A stretch of 64,000 nucleotides of DNA from Eustoma russellianum (lineage: Eukaryota > Streptophyta > Magnoliopsida > Gentianales > Gentianaceae). The DNA lies in assembly GCA_036186865.1 (NCBI GenBank), contig AP025042.1, positions 39,596,650-39,660,649 on the forward strand. The letters are read 5' to 3'. This document shows, piece after piece, positions 35,418 to 46,222 of the stretch (positions within the stretch are counted from its first letter, which is position 1; each line of letters begins with the position of its first letter). The position numbers and the translations under genes were made by a program. A model generated the notes under the pieces. That model ran no database searches. It saw nothing but the letters and a program-made list of their open reading frames with translations, and had not been told where the DNA came from.

Positions 35418-38400
35418 TCAACCCATATTGAGCAACCCCAACCTACTTCTTATAGATAAGAATACATCGCTAGGCAAGGGTTTCGTGAAAATGTCCGCAA
35501 GTTGGTCATGTGTAGGAACAAACTCTACACTTACCAAGTTCTTTTGTACACAATCACGGATGAAATGATACCTCACTTCAATGTGCTTGGTCCGACTATG
35601 TTGGACGGGATTTTGTGCAATATTAATGGCGGACGTGTTATCACACAAAATTGGCACCTTTGAGAAGTGAATGTTATAATCATTTAACGTGTTAGTCATC
35701 CATAACAATTGTGCACAACACGAGGCGGCCGACACATATTCGGATTCTGCCGTAGAGAGAGACACACTGTTTTGTTTCTTGGAGTACCAAGAAACAAGAC
35801 AATCTCCAAGAAACTGACAAGTTCCGGAGGTGCTCTTTCTATCAACTAGACTCCCCGCATAATCGGAGTCACAATAACCTCTTAAGTCAAAACATGCATT
35901 CTTAGGATAAAATAAACCAAATTTCAAAGTACTTCTAAGGTATCTAAGGATGCGCAATAAAATGCATTTCCCTAGGAACACTTTGAAATCTAGCACATAA
36001 GCATACCGCATGTAAAATATCGGGTCTACTAGCCGTTAAGTAAAGTAGACTACCTATAATGCCACGATACAAGGTTACCTCGACATGCTTTCCTTTTTCA
36101 TCCTTGTCAAGCTTAGCACTTGTGCTCATAGGAGTGTTCACCTCTCTTCCTTCACCAAAGTTGTACTTTTTGAGCAAGTCTCTTGTGTATTTGGCTTGGG
36201 AAATGTACACACCATCTTTGGTTTGCTTGATTTGTAATCCAAGGAAATAATTTAGCTCGCCCATCATACTCATCTCGAACTCACCTTGCATAAGACTAGC
36301 AAATTGCTCACAAAGACAATTGTTAGTAGCACCAAAAATAATATCATCAACATATACTTGAACAATTAAGTGATTCTTACCTTGTTCTTTTATGAACAAA
36401 GTAGTGTCAACTTTACCTCTTGAAAAACCATTATTAAGAAGAAAAGTACTTAACCTCTCGTACCAAGCTCTTGGAGCTTGTTTGAGGCCATAAAGAGCCT
36501 TTTTAAGTTTGAAGACATGATGTGGTGAATCATGACATTCAAACCCGGGAGGTTGTGCAACATACACTTCCTCTTGAATAACACCATTCAAGAATGCGGA
36601 TTTAACATCCATTTGGTAAAGTGTAAAATCTCTATAACAAGCATATGCTAACAACATTCTAATAGCTTCAAGCCGTGCTACAGGTGCAAATGTCTCATCA
36701 AAATCAATACCTTCTTCTTGACGGTATCCTTGAGCAACTAACCTAGCCTTGTTTCTAGTGACATTACCTTGATCATCCATCTTGTTACGAAAAACCCATT
36801 TCGTACCAATAATAGGATGATCGTGTGGTTTGGGAACTAACTCCCAAACATCACTTCTTTCAAATTGGTTTAATTCTTCTTGCATAGCCAAGATCCAATT
36901 TTCATCAAGAAGTGCATCTTTAATGTTTTTAGGCTCTATAAGAGAGACAAAAGCATTCTCTCTATATTGCCTTCGTGTGGTGATACCTCTATTTAAATCA
37001 CCAATGACTAACTCTTGAGGGTGAGAACTTTTGTGCTTAAATGATCTAGGAAGATTGGAGACATTACCTCCAACTTCCTCTTGATCATGTTCCGGAAGAG
37101 ATGAACCTTCATCATTATCATGAACCTCATGTTCCGGAATGTGTGATGCATTTTCTACATTTTGTGAATCAACATGAGTAGGAGAGACATTTTTACTTGA
37201 CTCACTAAGTTCATTTACGCAAGGTGGAGGAGTGCCTTCGAGAGGTTCAACTCTCAAGTCAACGAAGATGTTTCCATTTGGAGGATCATCAACGATTTCT
37301 CGTTGAGGAACAACTATAGGAACATCCTCAAGAATTTCTTCTTGAGGAGTCACATCTTCATCCTCTACACAATCCTCATTAAGTTTAGGTTCATCACTAA
37401 GTGACTCATTAAACTTAACATGGATTGATTCTTCCACCTTTTGACTCCTTTTGTTGAAAACACGAAATGCTTTACTATTTGAGGCATAACCTAAAAAGAT
37501 ACCTTCATCCGCTTTGAGATCAAGTTTGTCCAAAGTATCTTTGGTATTAAGTATAAAACACTTGCAACCAAAGACTTTGAAATACCCAATGTTGGGAACT
37601 CTTCCATTCCAAAGCTCATAGGGTGTCACATTTAGGTATGGTCTCAAATAGACACGATTGATCACATGGCAAGCGGCATTAACCGCTTCGGCCCAAAAAT
37701 ACTTGGGCAAACCGAACTCATTTAACATTGCTCTATACATTTCTTGTAGAGTTCTATTCTTTCGTTCGGCCACACCATTTTGTTGAGGAGTTCTAGGTGC
37801 CAAAAGGTCGTGAGATTATCCTTTGGACACACAAAACCTTTCGAAATCACCATCGAACTCACCACCACGATCACTACGGATGGTTTTGATGGTGTCACCC
37901 ACATGATTTTCCAATCGTTTACTTAGACTTATAAACTCACTACATGCATCACTTTTCTTAGCAAGAAACATCACCCACGTATAACGAGTATAGTCATCTA
38001 CAACCACGAAGGTGTAATGTTTGCCACCCAAGCTTCTTGTTCCAACATCCCCATACAAATCCATATGAAGCAATTGTAGGGGCTTGGAGGTGGAAATATT
38101 TGACTTGGGTTTGAAACTTGTTTTCACAAGTTTCGCCTTTTGACAAGTGTCACATAAGTCATGGTTTTCGAAACTCATTTTTGGAAGGCCTCGGACTTTA
38201 TTATTTTCGCAAATAAATTTAAATGTTTTGAAACATACATGTCCGAGACGTCTATGCCATAGTTGCGTCAAATCATTCTTAGCAACTAGACACGATACAT
38301 TTTGAGAAACCAAATCATTGATGCTAACTTTGTAAATATTTTTGAAACGCAAAGCCTCAAATAAAATCTTTTCTTCCTTTTTCACAACACACTTTGTTTT

Positions 38401-38682
38401 CAAAAACGTAACCTCATAGTTAGCATCACAAAGTTGACTGACACTTATCAAGTTAAACTTAAGACCTACAACATATAAGACATCACTAAGAGAGAAGGAA
38501 TCGTTACCCACAATACCATGTCCTTTGATTTGACCTTTGCTACCGCCAAAGTGGACAACTCCTCCGTCTTGCATAGTGAGTCTATGGAAGAGACGCTTGT
38601 CTCCCGTCATATGGTTGGAACACCCACTGTCCACGATCCATTTGACCTTCTTGTCTTCGCTTTCTCCATTGAGTGCTAGGGC
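35418..38682 (-). pseudogene. Pol of Sirevirus-type element 1, broken
   Basis: The pol frame opens right after a TAG at about 38684 and overlaps gag by about 100 bases in the +1 frame. Protease (MDSGCSNHMTGD, about 38630), pre-integrase (LWHRRLGH), integrase (HMDLYGD, RSDRGGEF, PRTPQQNGVAERKNR), reverse transcriptase (WVFRNKMD, YVDDIIFG, about 36340) and RNase H (CDSDYAG, SEYVSAAS, DNTSAI) all remain. A TAA stop interrupts the integrase near 37813. A frame change breaks the start of RNase H near 35945-35960. The end reads SRLGLLNMG-stop. The protein cannot be made whole from this copy. Confidence 0.85.
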
Positions 38683-40600
38683 CTACAAAAGAACCATATG
38701 AAGTTGGTACCCTTTTTGCTTTGGGTCCTTGAAGGTTAGTTACCTTCATCTCGCCTTTCGGCACCCACACAAGATTCTTATTATTCTTAGCCCTACATAC
38801 TCTTTCTACATGACCTTTTCTATTGCAATAAAAACATGTAGGAGTATGCTTGTGTGTTGGTGCATGCTTGTGCAAATGTTTGTGCATTGGCACATGTTGT
38901 GTTTCCTTTTTAGGAACCACCTTCTTTGGAATTGAAGAAGGTTTTTGCTTCACAACATGAACCAAAGGTTGTGATACCTTTGGTGCATTAGCCTTTTGCT
39001 TAGGCATGTGCCTTTGCTTTTTCAAGGAGGTTTTAGACTCCTTGATCACTTGTGCGTGATCCTTTTTGTTTCCCTTCTTAGATGCATACATGGCACTAGG
39101 TTTGATTTTCATGCTTGGCCTAGATGCATCTTTGATCTCTACTTTTTTAGCACTTGCCCTTGATTCATTTTTCTTATTCTCAAGGGCTTGAGCACATGAT
39201 TTCATCAAATCATGTTTCTCTTCAAGTGCAACCACATGCATAGTTAGAAATATATCATGCTCAAGTTGCAATGCAATGTGTTTTTCTAACGTGTCATTAT
39301 ACTCATTTATGCATGCTCTAAACTCTTTCTTGACACGTTGATATTTCAAATCAAGGAGATCATTTTCTTGAATTAAATCATCTCGTTCATCAATCATTTT
39401 ATAGTGAGATGAAATATTGCATACCTCCTTGTCATCGTCGATGGCCATTAGTGCGAAGAATTCCTTGTCGAGATCATCTTCCACCACCCCCGTGAGTGCA
39501 AGATCATCTCTATCGCCATTGTCGCTCTCGGATCCGGAAAGAAAACTCTCCCAATGGGCTACCTCCGCTTGCAAGGCCTTCTTCTTTTGGTAGATGGCCT
39601 TCTTGTCTTTGAGTTGCGGCTCCTTCACCCGACAATCCTTCATGAAATGACCAAGCTTTCCACATTTGTAGCATTTAATCTCTTGGTCCTTCACCTTGTC
39701 CTTGGAGTATCTTTCCTTGACGAACCTCCTTGCTTCGTCACCATTTTTTCTTGCAATACGTCGGAATCTTTTGACAAGAAGTCCGACCTCATCATCCGAG
39801 TCCTCCGACTCTACAACCAACGCCTTGGAAGATTGGCGAATAGGATCATTCTTCTCTTGAGCATCCAAATGAATCTCATAAGTGATGAGATTCCCGTATA
39901 ACTCGTCCAAGGTGATTGTTTCTAGATCCTTGGACTCCTCAATGGCCGTCACTTTCGCGTTCCATTCTCTTCCTAAACTGTTTAGGAAGCAATGGTTTAA
40001 ATCTTCTTGTTCTATCTTTTTGCCAACCGCTTTGAGAAGGTTGACAAGTTTGGTGAATCTTTGGATAGACTCTTCAATCTTTTCACCTTTGGGGACAGTA
40101 AAGTTGTAGAACTGTTTTATCAACTGTCTCCTTTTGGCCTTCCTTACTTGAGATGTTCCTTCGTGGATCATCTCAAGCTTTGTCCAAGCCTCGTGTGCGG
40201 ATTGGACACCTTGAATCTGAGCTCTCTCATTTGTGGAAAGAGAGCTATTTAAAATAGCAAGAGCTTTGCTATTTATGGCCAACTGGAACTCCTCCTCCGG
40301 GGTAGGATCATCAATATCAATGGGAATCATAGATCCTTTTGAGACCTCAACCCATATTCTGTGAGAACAAGAGCGCAAGTACGTTTCCATGTTTGACTTC
40401 CACAGTGAGTAGTTTAAGGGGTCAAACATGGGAACTTTGACATGAACATTAGAGATAGAAGGGAAAAGGGTTTCCTGTCTCCTTCTCCTGGAGATATCAG
40501 CAGAAGGAGAACCCACATCATCATCAACAGATGCCTGCCTCCTTCTTCTGGAGGTTTCAGCAATAGGGGAACCCAAATCAACATCAACAAAGGAATCCAT
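38582..40600 (-). CDS. Gag of Sirevirus-type element 1, 672 residues
   Basis: The ATG at 40600 lies about 60 bases after the 5' LTR. The copia-type Gag (UBN2-like: FDPLNYSLWKSNMETYL, QGVQSAHEAWTKLEMIHEGT, about residues 55-150) is followed by two CCHC knuckles (CYKCGKLGHFMKDC, about 308; CFYCNRKGHVERVC, about 590) separated by an acidic and coiled-coil segment (about 340-460) and a very Lys-rich stretch. Near the N-terminus, a 17-residue unit with SPIAETSRRRRQ is repeated as SPSADISRRRRQ. The frame is uninterrupted. A long Gag with a second knuckle is usual for Sireviruses. It packages the element RNA in cytoplasmic particles. Confidence 0.9.
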   Translation of the reverse strand: MDSFVDVDLGSPIAETSRRRRQASVDDDVGSPSADISRRRRQETLFPSISNVHVKVPMFDPLNYSLWKSNMETYLRSCSHRIWVEVSKGSMIPIDIDDPTPEEEFQLAINSKALAILNSSLSTNERAQIQGVQSAHEAWTKLEMIHEGTSQVRKAKRRQLIKQFYNFTVPKGEKIEESIQRFTKLVNLLKAVGKKIEQEDLNHCFLNSLGREWNAKVTAIEESKDLETITLDELYGNLITYEIHLDAQEKNDPIRQSSKALVVESEDSDDEVGLLVKRFRRIARKNGDEARRFVKERYSKDKVKDQEIKCYKCGKLGHFMKDCRVKEPQLKDKKAIYQKKKALQAEVAHWESFLSGSESDNGDRDDLALTGVVEDDLDKEFFALMAIDDDKEVCNISSHYKMIDERDDLIQENDLLDLKYQRVKKEFRACINEYNDTLEKHIALQLEHDIFLTMHVVALEEKHDLMKSCAQALENKKNESRASAKKVEIKDASRPSMKIKPSAMYASKKGNKKDHAQVIKESKTSLKKQRHMPKQKANAPKVSQPLVHVVKQKPSSIPKKVVPKKETQHVPMHKHLHKHAPTHKHTPTCFYCNRKGHVERVCRAKNNKNLVWVPKGEMKVTNLQGPKAKRVPTSYGSFVGPSTQWRKRRQEGQMDRGQWVFQPYDGRQASLP

Positions 40601-40650
40601 ACTAGAAATGATCGAATCTTGTATTTGGACTCAAATAAGCAAGATGTGGA

Positions 40651-40660
40651 TCTGATACCA
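40651..40660 (-). promoter_or_regulatory. Primer binding site of element 1
   Basis: TGGTATCAGA on the minus strand is separated from the 5' LTR by two bases. It is of initiator-Met tRNA type and sets the leftward orientation. Confidence 0.85.
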
Positions 40661-40662
40661 AT

Positions 40663-42099
40663 TGTTAGGTCCCTTAGAACACACTAGAAGGGGGGGTTGA
40701 ATAGTGTGTTCACCAAGTATGGATATTTTGTGGTTATTTTTCGTTTTTGAGTGCAACCAATACTTGGATGTGTTCTTTAGAAAGATAAAAACTTGAAAGA
40801 CAAGAAAGAACACGAGTATGTATAGAGGTTCAAGTCAAGAGACTCTACTCCTCTACCTTCTTGATGTTTCACAAGAAGGATTTTGAAATGGGGATTGTTA
40901 TTTCTTTTTGGGGGAAACAACAATCAAAAACGAAATCAAGAAAATACAAACTAGGCACCTTGCCTAGACAACAACCAAGAGATCTAACACTTTGAAGTCT
41001 TGCCTCCAAAGATCTTCTTTGCCCTCAAAGAAATCTTGTAGGGAGAATAGTGCACCACACACTATCAACAAACCCTTCAAAGTTTAGAAATCTTAAACAA
41101 GGAGCACCCTTGCTCCTTGACCAACAATCTACTAAAATCTCTCACAGAAAATCTCACCAAGAAGAAGACTCTTCTTCTTACAATAAACACTCTCAACAAT
41201 AAAGTAAAAGTATACAAAGATTTACAACTATTTTGAGAGCTTGAGCTTGAGAGCACTTGAGAGCTTGTGAAGTAGAAAGTTGGAGAAGAAAAATGAACCA
41301 AACCCTTCTTTTATCAACCTTCAAGAAAACTTCCCGTTTGAAACCTTCTGCCCAGCCAATAATGGGATTTGGCAGCTTGTGAAGGACTGCTGCAGACTTT
41401 AAAAACAAATCTTGGCATGTAGCAACCATTTTGAAGAAGATTCAAAACCTTGGCCAAGAATGGAAACCTGCAAACCTTGAGTGAGAGAGAAAGCCTGCTG
41501 AAACAACACTAAAAGAAGAGGGTACAAAGAGTCAACTGGTTAGAAAATGAAGCAGAAAGACATTTGTACCGTTGAGCACATGAAGCGCTTAATCTGTCCA
41601 CAGAATAAGCGTTCAATGTGGGATGAAGCGCTTAATGTGAAAGAGAACATGCGTTCGAAGTCACATTAAGCGCCTAATGTTGGCAACTGAGTGCGTTCGA
41701 AGTGACATGAAGCGCCTCATGTAGCAATTCATGCAAGTTCGAACTAAAACTGACATTTTCTCAGAACAAGCACTTGGGAAAGCGTGCTTACTCAGAGAAA
41801 AGTACTTTTGACTTGGTGAGACACTTGAAGCGCTTAAAGTAGCGTTCGAAGTGTTCGGACATTTCATCAGGACACATGAAGCGCTTGATGTAAGCGTTCG
41901 AAGTGTCCTGACTTTCAACACTTCACATGAAGCGCCTGATCAAGGCGTTCGAAGTGTTCTGATCATCACCAAGACACATGAAGCGCCTGAAGTGAGCGTT
42001 CGAAGTGCACTGACTCCAAACAATCAACTTGAAGCGCTTAAACAGTATTTTCAAGTGCCAACCTTGTGCAAATCATCAAAACTAAATCACATTCTAACA
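40663..42099 (-). repeat. 5' LTR of Sirevirus-type element 1
   Basis: Same sequence and length as 31761-33197. The GAAGCGC(C/T)T array lies at 41582-42042, near the start of the LTR in its own reading direction, that is, in the upstream (U3) part. Confidence 0.93.
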
Positions 42100-42104
42100 A
42101 CAGG

Positions 42105-42272
42105 CGCTTCATGTGACATTGAACAAGCGTTCCTTATTCACTTAAGGCGCTTCATGTCACATTGAACGCTTGTTCAAACACACTTTAGGCGCTCCATGTC
42201 ACATTGAACGCCTGTTCATAAAACAGATAAGGCGCTTCAGGTGACTAAACATTACAAATGTTTTATGCTGCA
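42105..42272 (+). repeat. Old Sirevirus-type LTR, second piece
   Basis: Continues 31760 after removal of element 1. Four GGCGCTTCATGT or close motifs, with ACATTGAACGC between them, lie at about 42103-42245. They are the reverse complement of the motifs in element 1, so this LTR is in the opposite orientation. Confidence 0.6.
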
Positions 42273-43142
42273 TGATAAACCATAATTGATCATCTGTTAG
42301 TCAAGAATAGTCACCGGTTCAACTCCCGTAGCTCAGCACTCAAGTCCTGCAGTTCAGCAGTTCAGTGCCCAAGCATAGCTGTTCAGCCTTGGCTGCAGTT
42401 CAGCGGGGCAGCATGACACTCATTATATTATCGAAGAATATGTCAAGGTTTGCACCTCGGCACCAACTTCAGCTTATGTCCAAGTACTGCACTTCAGACC
42501 ACTTCAGCTAGATTCAACTCTGTACTTCAGCAAGGCCTAATCTTGCACTTCGGCAAAGCTTGGTTTGACACTTCAGCAAAGGAATCAAGCACGACATTAC
42601 CTCATAGGACCATCAGGCAGAAGTGCAATTCAAATATAGTGACTACAGCTGGTTATTCAGTCTGAACACGCCAAGGCCACAACAACTGGCCTATTAGTCA
42701 CATCAGCCAGTCTACTGGTCACATCAGCAGACCTACGATGTCTTAGGTTTTCTGCCCCAAACAAACATCTCATCCGTCATCAGAGGCTAAAGGCGAGAAA
42801 AAGTTAATAAAAGCAGACCAATCAAGACAAAGAAGGGAATCCGGAATTCAAACATTCACATCCTAAAGCAAATTCATACATTTTGCTCCTCAGCTTATAC
42901 TGTGAGAAATCTAAACTCACCATTTAAATTAAATTCTCAGTGAAAAAATGGTCCAAACTGACTTGAGCGTCGAAGGGTTTTTCCCGGGGCCAACCCCCGG
43001 GACCTCTGATATGTGTTTACTTGTGCAGGATATCTTAGAGGCTATTCTAGCTACAACCTTCAATCCAGTTAACAACTCTTCAAGTTAACTGATGATGAAA
43101 TTTGAGGTCATCTTGACCCTTGCTGAAGATCCGGCTTCATCA
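42273..43142 (+). repeat. Solo LTR, Tat type
   Basis: The 870-bp segment begins TGATAAACCATAA and ends CTTCATCA, like the ends of the LTRs at 2970 and 19182 (TGATGAGCC, CTCATCA). It is flanked by CTGCA on both sides (42268-42272 and 43143-43147). Near its end, GAGCGTCGAAGGGTTTTTCC and CCCGGGACC match blocks of the Tat LTR. No primer site follows, so it is a solo LTR left by recombination between two LTRs. Confidence 0.72.
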
Positions 43143-43830
43143 CTGCACTTTCTTAAGATTACTTGACATTTGTACCTTCCCTCGTAGTGTAATATCACAT
43201 GTTCTTCTCTCACTTTGGAGAATGCTCTCTTTCCTCTTTGAGCTTTCAAGAAGAAGCTTCCGCAAGAAGTTTGTATTCAACCAAAAGAAGATCTCCATGG
43301 AAGAGGACTTCTCATCACAAAGAGAAAAAACTCAGTATTGTCTTTGCAAGCTTGTCAACGGCTAGGAAGAGATAAAACAAGGGTTTTCATCACTTTTCAT
43401 TTTTTATAACTTTCTACCAACAAGCTCTCAAGTTTCTCTCAATCTTTTGCTCTCAAAATAGTTGTATCATTGTTTATTTTACTTTATTTGTGAGAGCTGT
43501 GATTGTAAAGAAGAAGAGTCTTCTTCTTGAGTGAAGATTGTGAGGAGCCAAGTGTCACATTACAAACTCATTATTGTCTTCTGCAAGTTTACAAACAGCT
43601 AGGAGTTGATTAAAAGAGAAGTGTTCCTCATTTTCCAAAAGAACTTTCTACCTATGAGCTCTCAAGTTTCTCTCAAGTTTTTGCTCTCAAAATAGTTGTA
43701 TCATTGTATATTTTACTTTATTTGTAAGAGTTGTGATTAGTAAAAGAAAGAAGAGTCTTCTTTTTGAGTGAAGATTGTGAAGAGCCAAGTGTAGATCGTT
43801 GCTCAAGAAGCAAGAATGCTTCTTGTTTGT
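43143..43830 (+). repeat. Old Sirevirus-type LTR, third piece
   Basis: GCTCTCAAAATAGTTGTA and AAGAAGAGTCTTCTTCTTG match the reverse complement of the element 1 LTR (near 32270-32340). This part is duplicated in tandem inside the piece (43425-43560 and 43663-43790). The right end of the old LTR has decayed beyond clear recognition. Confidence 0.5.
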
Positions 43831-44520
43831 AGGTTTGTTATGCTAGTGGGAGCAATACTTTCTGGTAGGAGGTTGGAACAAGCTGCGTAGCTACTAGTGT
43901 TAGGATCTATCAGCACACTTTGATCAGGATGAAAAATAAAGCATGATCGAGAATAGTGGAGAAAATGATTAACTTGGTAATGTTTGTGGGTGAACTCCAG
44001 GACGGTTAGGTTATATATTGATAATTCAGAATATTAACAGTTACAGATAGTACACCTATAAAATAGCTGCACGGAGAATAATGAAGATACGATCTAAAAT
44101 TTGAGTCGAGATTCTCATCATAATTGAATTGAGATCTAGCTCGTAGGTGCATGGTACCTAGAAGTGGAGTTGGTGTAAAAGATCCATCATACTTGAATTG
44201 AGATCTAACTCGTAGTCATTATTTTACATCTTCCGGTTTGTGACTAAATGATCAAAGGACAATGAATAGCAAAAAAAAAAAGGAAAAAAAAATCATTACT
44301 ATCAGAATTAACTTGAACTGTAGGCAGGTGGTTACACAAGCGCTTTACTCATAGGACTGAGAGAAGAAAATGAGAGACGTGGGTTTAGTCTTGCCCATCC
44401 TTTGTTGATGGCTACATTTTTATACACATATATGTGTCTATATATTATGCATATATATATATATGCGTATATGTTTATATACACACAAACACGCACATAT
44501 ATATTTATTTATAAATTCAA
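43831..44520. other. Unassigned sequence
   Basis: No gene is seen. The block GAATTGAGATCTA, then CTCGTAG, occurs twice about 70 bases apart (near 44125 and 44195). 44440-44515 is AT/CA microsatellite-like. Confidence 0.4.
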
Positions 44521-44661
44521 AGCTTTTATTAAAGTCGAATAAAATGAGCGGTTACATCTCTAAGTAGACTTACTGTAACGACGTCAGGAGATACTGTAGT
44601 GTATGTAAAATAGTTAGAGAATGATTTATGATCCCATATTGTGCGAGAAAATGAGCGGTGG

Positions 44662-44907
44662 GCCCCAAGAGCTATAGTCCAGTGGTAAGTGACAAAGATA
44701 GTTGGGCTTAGAACCCCGATGTCCCGAGTTCGAGTCTGTGTGGAGACAATCTTTATTGAAATATTACAAGGGTTGTTTCTGAGCTGACTGAGTCTCGTGT
44801 GTCTTCTCCATTTGCAGGACTGCCGGTGGAGCACATCCCTCAATTTACATCTCACCTGACTAAGGGGCCTCTTGGTACAGATTGAGGAGAACCCACCCCT
44901 CAACAAA
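44662..44907 (+). mobile_element. tRNA-derived SINE inside the LINE
   Basis: A 246-bp element is flanked by a 15-bp duplication, GAAAATGAGCGGTGG (44647-44661 and 44908-44922). Its first part has an A-box-like TAGTCCAGTGGT (44675-44686) and a B-box-like GAGTTCGAGTCT (44726-44737), the internal promoter of RNA polymerase III. The end is CTCAACAAA. The long direct repeats and promoter are the hallmarks of a SINE. A tRNA gene is excluded because the arms do not pair into a full cloverleaf. Confidence 0.8.
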
Positions 44908-45543
44908 GAAAATGAGCGGTGGAGTTGATCTCCCGGGTATATAAGAAAATTTCTCCCCATTCGCACTCAATAGAACCTTCAATCTCCTCAAATCATTGGA
45001 TTTTTCAGGAGCTTCCCTCCCACCTTCTTCCTCTGCAAGCTTGCGGACCAAATCCAAGCAATCAACCTCAATCTCCAGCTGACTATAACTCGTGGCGAAG
45101 TAAATTAGGGCCATCATAGCTGCTTGAAGCTCTTCGTGGGAATGAAAGGGCTCCGACGACGGACACTTTGAAATCTTTGAGTATGGCTCCTCGTGCAGCC
45201 CTAGTTTGATCAATTGAAGCATATGTGTTGAGTTTTAGTCTTCCAGAGCAGGGTTTTCTCCTTTGCAATATCCGAGGAATGCGCTGCTTTAGGAAAGGTC
45301 AGATGCAAGCTTCTATGTATCTCGATACATTTTTAGCTAATTTGGTTCATCAACATGAAACAACATGAAACAAGTGTAAAGATTTCAAGATTGTAAAATA
45401 TTTTGACAAAATTGAGTTTAAATAATGTTCAAACATAAGTATGTGTTTGACCATATATAACAATATTTAGAACCTAATGAGCATTACATTTCATAGTGGA
45501 ATAAGGATGTTTCGTTATTTAACGTTCACACTATAGCCAAGGC

Positions 45544-45830
45544 TAGGGCTAGAAACGAGACGAACGAGCTGAGGATCGCGTTGTTAAATCTCAGTTTATT
45601 TAACTTAGTAAATGAATCGAGCTTGCCCGTTTATTTAAACAAATATATTTAATTGTTTAAGGTTGGTTCGTTTAACTCACGAACAACATTAATGAACCGA
45701 ACACTTTAAACAAACAGTGTCAATTACCAAGTTCGAACAGAAAAAGGTGGTTCAAGCTTGGTTCATTAACCCTTTAGTCGAACCGAGCTCGAGCCGAACA
45801 TACCAAACGACTTGGTTTATTTACAGTCTA
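45544..45830. mobile_element. hAT-type MITE
   Basis: The 287-bp element begins TAGGGCTAGAAACGA and ends TTTACAGTCTA. It is flanked by GCCAAGGC and GCCAGGGC (45536-45543 and 45831-45838), an 8-bp duplication with one change. It shares its internal GAACCGAGCTCGAGC-type words with 56703-57008 and 1-264. Confidence 0.7.
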
Positions 45831-46222
45831 GCCAGGGCTAATTTTTTAACTGGGCTTTGTAAAGTATATGCTGCTCTGACTTACTCATTTGTGATTCTTG
45901 GATTCCCGATGATATTGTCAAAAGCTGCCCCTGTGTAGACCTTCCATAGAGATCAGCAGATTAGACCATGAGCTATGAAGTGGAGTAAACCTTCAAGTGT
46001 TTGACCTTTAGCCAACATCCACCATTGCATGAGGTAACGTTTTAGAGGGATGTGTATAGGCTAGTGTCCGTTCGAAATGGTAGGCGTAATTATGCCAATT
46101 TGCTTGGCTTTTTTGGCAGTGCGGTAGAATGTGATCCAGAATGCTTTGAGTTTGATGACAAAATGGACGTTTGGAGGGTTGGATGCACATGTATCCTTTT
46201 TAGGTTGTCTTGAATTGGTAAG

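Larger units (their letters stand above)
31761..42099 (-). mobile_element. Sirevirus-type copia element 1
   Basis: Direct repeats of 1437 bp begin TGTTAGG and end CTAACA, and are flanked by the target duplication ACAGG (31756-31760 and 42100-42104). The reverse complement of the initiator-Met primer site (40651-40660) lies next to the right LTR, so the element reads leftwards: 5' LTR 40663-42099, gag, pol, an extra ORF, 3' LTR 31761-33197. The large two-knuckle gag, the ORF after RNase H, several purine tracts before the 3' LTR and palindromes in the LTR fit Sireviruses (SIRE1/Maximus group). The LTRs look identical, but pol and the extra ORF are broken. Confidence 0.9.
44530..46222 (-). pseudogene. 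LINE, 3' part (zf-RVT and RNase H), decayed
   Basis: Reading leftwards, 46190-46010 resembles the zf-RVT zinc-binding segment of plant LINEs (CHQTQSILDHILPHC). 45220-44940 reads as a RNase H-type domain (HSHEELQAAMMALIYFAT, IEVDCLDLVRKL), and this frame continues past a SINE (44662-44907) as STAHFLAQYG. A hAT-type MITE (45544-45830) lies between the two. The 5' half is at 56218-58880, beyond the Sirevirus-type element 2, whose target duplication GTAAG joins the two halves. Many stops show that it is dead. Confidence 0.6.

Noticed and set aside
43120..43365. 81-codon plus-strand frame
   Set aside because: It spans the border of the solo LTR and the old Sirevirus LTR, both non-coding repeats.
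44671..44740. tRNA gene
   Set aside because: A and B box-like words are present, but the arms do not form a cloverleaf and the unit is a 246-bp SINE with target duplications.
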